Shown here: one piece after another, positions 5,543 through 6,095 of the stretch
Layout of the letters: every line of letters starts with the position of its first letter
How positions within the stretch are numbered: the first letter of the stretch is position 1
Assembly (NCBI GenBank): GCA_003695745.1
Contig: RFHW01000026.1
Coordinates: 1 to 6,095 of the forward strand
Source: Methanobacteriota archaeon
Lineage (GTDB): Archaea > Hydrothermarchaeota > Hydrothermarchaeia > Hydrothermarchaeales > SZUA-236
Reading direction: 5' to 3'
Length of the DNA stretch: 6,095 bases
Program-made: the position numbers and the translations under genes
The notes under the pieces: model-generated
What the model saw: only the letters and a program-made list of their open reading frames with translations
Told to the model about the DNA's origin: nothing
The model's database searches: none

Positions 5543-6076
5543 TCACTTTCTAAGCCTCCACTCCCGCAGGGCCCTGTAGGAATCGGTCTTTCTGAAGTCT
5601 GCGAAGAGTATCTTTGGGATGCCGAGCTTTATGAATATCAGGGGGAAGACCTCGGAGCCTGTGGTGAATATCCAGAGCGCTGCAAGCACAGCTCTTGTAA
5701 CCGGCTCTGCATGGGCGTCCAGGAGAGAAACAAGGAGCGCAAAAAAGGTCGTGAGAACCGAGTTCAGGGCGCCGGCGAGATGGAACAGGGCCCGGTTCTT
5801 GGCAGGCGCCTTTACATAGGTGGAGTAGTCCACCTTGAGTGTGGGTTCGATGAGCATGGGGCCGTTGAGGAAATAATAATGGAATCTGATCCCATACAGC
5901 CAGCCTGCAATGGAATGGGCTATGGGGTGGAGAGCGGTCATGAGCACGACAGCTGACGCTGTATAGAACACTGTACTTTCTTGTCCCTGTGTGGTTACGC
6001 CAAAATAGAGGAAAAGCAGGCCGAGAGCAACGCCAGCCGCCTCGATTATTGTCCCTATCCTGTAGTCCAGCTTCAC
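5543..6076 (-). CDS. Polytopic membrane protein, degenerate M50 (site-2 protease)-like
   Basis: The 177-residue protein has about four hydrophobic segments, near residues 8-27, 37-60, 97-120 and 127-150, and a basic C-terminal tail. The second segment carries HPIAHSIAGWLYGIRF (50-65), positioned like the HExxH zinc helix of intramembrane M50 proteases but with Pro in place of the catalytic Glu. Segment three has HLAGALNSVLT (99-109), recalling the AGPxxN motif of that family. The second metal-site motif (N-x-P-x-x-x-L-D-G) is not evident, so it is probably not an active protease of the classical type. The start is uncertain: GTG 6076 has only AAGG 5 nt upstream, and the frame stays open through F-E-S-K-A-W to the window edge, so the gene may begin outside. 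Its last 10 codons contain the right 27-bp repeat. No function is assigned. Confidence 0.7.
   Translation of the reverse strand: MKLDYRIGTIIEAAGVALGLLFLYFGVTTQGQESTVFYTASAVVLMTALHPIAHSIAGWLYGIRFHYYFLNGPMLIEPTLKVDYSTYVKAPAKNRALFHLAGALNSVLTTFFALLVSLLDAHAEPVTRAVLAALWIFTTGSEVFPLIFIKLGIPKILFADFRKTDSYRALREWRLRK
5551..5577. repeat. 27-bp direct repeat, right copy (in membrane-protein gene end)
   Basis: This is identical to 4754-4780. The copy forms codons for the last residues (R-A-L-R-E-W-R-L) of the membrane-protein gene whose stop is at 5543-5545. The embedded AGGGCCCT is palindromic. The pair looks like the core of an attachment-site duplication or a recombination product at a gene 3' end. No integrase or transposase is seen between the copies. 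Confidence 0.9.
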
Positions 6077-6095
6077 CCATGCCTTGGATTCGAAG

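Noticed and set aside
4754..5577. Insertion sequence or CRISPR explanation for the repeats
   Set aside because: There are only two copies, no terminal inverted repeats, no transposase or integrase between them and no regular spacer pattern.
5550..6080. ATG-started 176-residue frame overlapping the membrane-protein gene
   Set aside because: It is rich in Arg, Pro, His and Ser with no membrane pattern, while the alternative frame has clear hydrophobic helices and the HPIAH and AGALN motifs. The second frame is the real one.

Overview
The window looks like a chromosomal segment of a methanogenic or methane/alkane-oxidising euryarchaeon. The evidence is an archaeal-type GTP cyclohydrolase (MptA), a DUF366 protein, a 'methanogenesis marker 2' type protein, a short 'core' MetE, a tRNA-Cys gene with U73 and no encoded CCA, and TATA/BRE-like promoter boxes lying about 25 nt upstream of start codons. 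No 16S or McrA is present, so the genus cannot be named.

Left third (1-2597, plus strand): a tightly packed operon of queE (5' end cut by the window), mptA, a DUF366 gene and a queD-type PTPS gene. Junctions are an ATGA overlap, an 11-nt overlap and a 3-nt gap. MptA opens the GTP ring. With a partner phosphodiesterase not seen here, its product feeds the pterin (tetrahydromethanopterin) branch and the 7-deazaguanine branch. QueD and QueE then carry the pterin to 7-carboxy-7-deazaguanine, the precursor of preQ0 and archaeosine in tRNA. DUF366 has no established role. The PTPS has both Cys and Glu in its active-site motif (C-E-x2-H-G-H).

Centre (2631-4753, minus strand): a tRNA-Cys gene with odd D- and T-loops, convergent with the que operon. 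Then comes a two-gene unit transcribed leftward, a methanogenesis-marker-2-like AIR-synthase-family protein followed 6 nt later by a core MetE-type methionine synthase. A TATA-like box lies just before the first gene.

Right third (4754-6095, minus strand): a compact toxin-antitoxin cassette, a VapC PIN-domain RNase preceded by an unrecognised 71-residue probable antitoxin. It is bracketed by two identical 27-bp direct repeats 797 bp apart. The right repeat is the 3' coding end of the adjacent membrane-protein gene. The left repeat is an orphan copy of that same gene end, with its own stop codon. The layout resembles insertion of a small cassette into the 3' end of a gene, with the gene end restored. 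The membrane protein resembles site-2 proteases (M50), but has HPIAH where HExxH is expected.

The strongest candidates for novelty are the repeat-bracketed toxin-antitoxin cassette with its unrecognised antitoxin and dyad-rich promoter, the tRNA-Cys lacking the G18 and U55 elbow bases, and a lipoate/biotin-ligase-like motif in the DUF366 protein.
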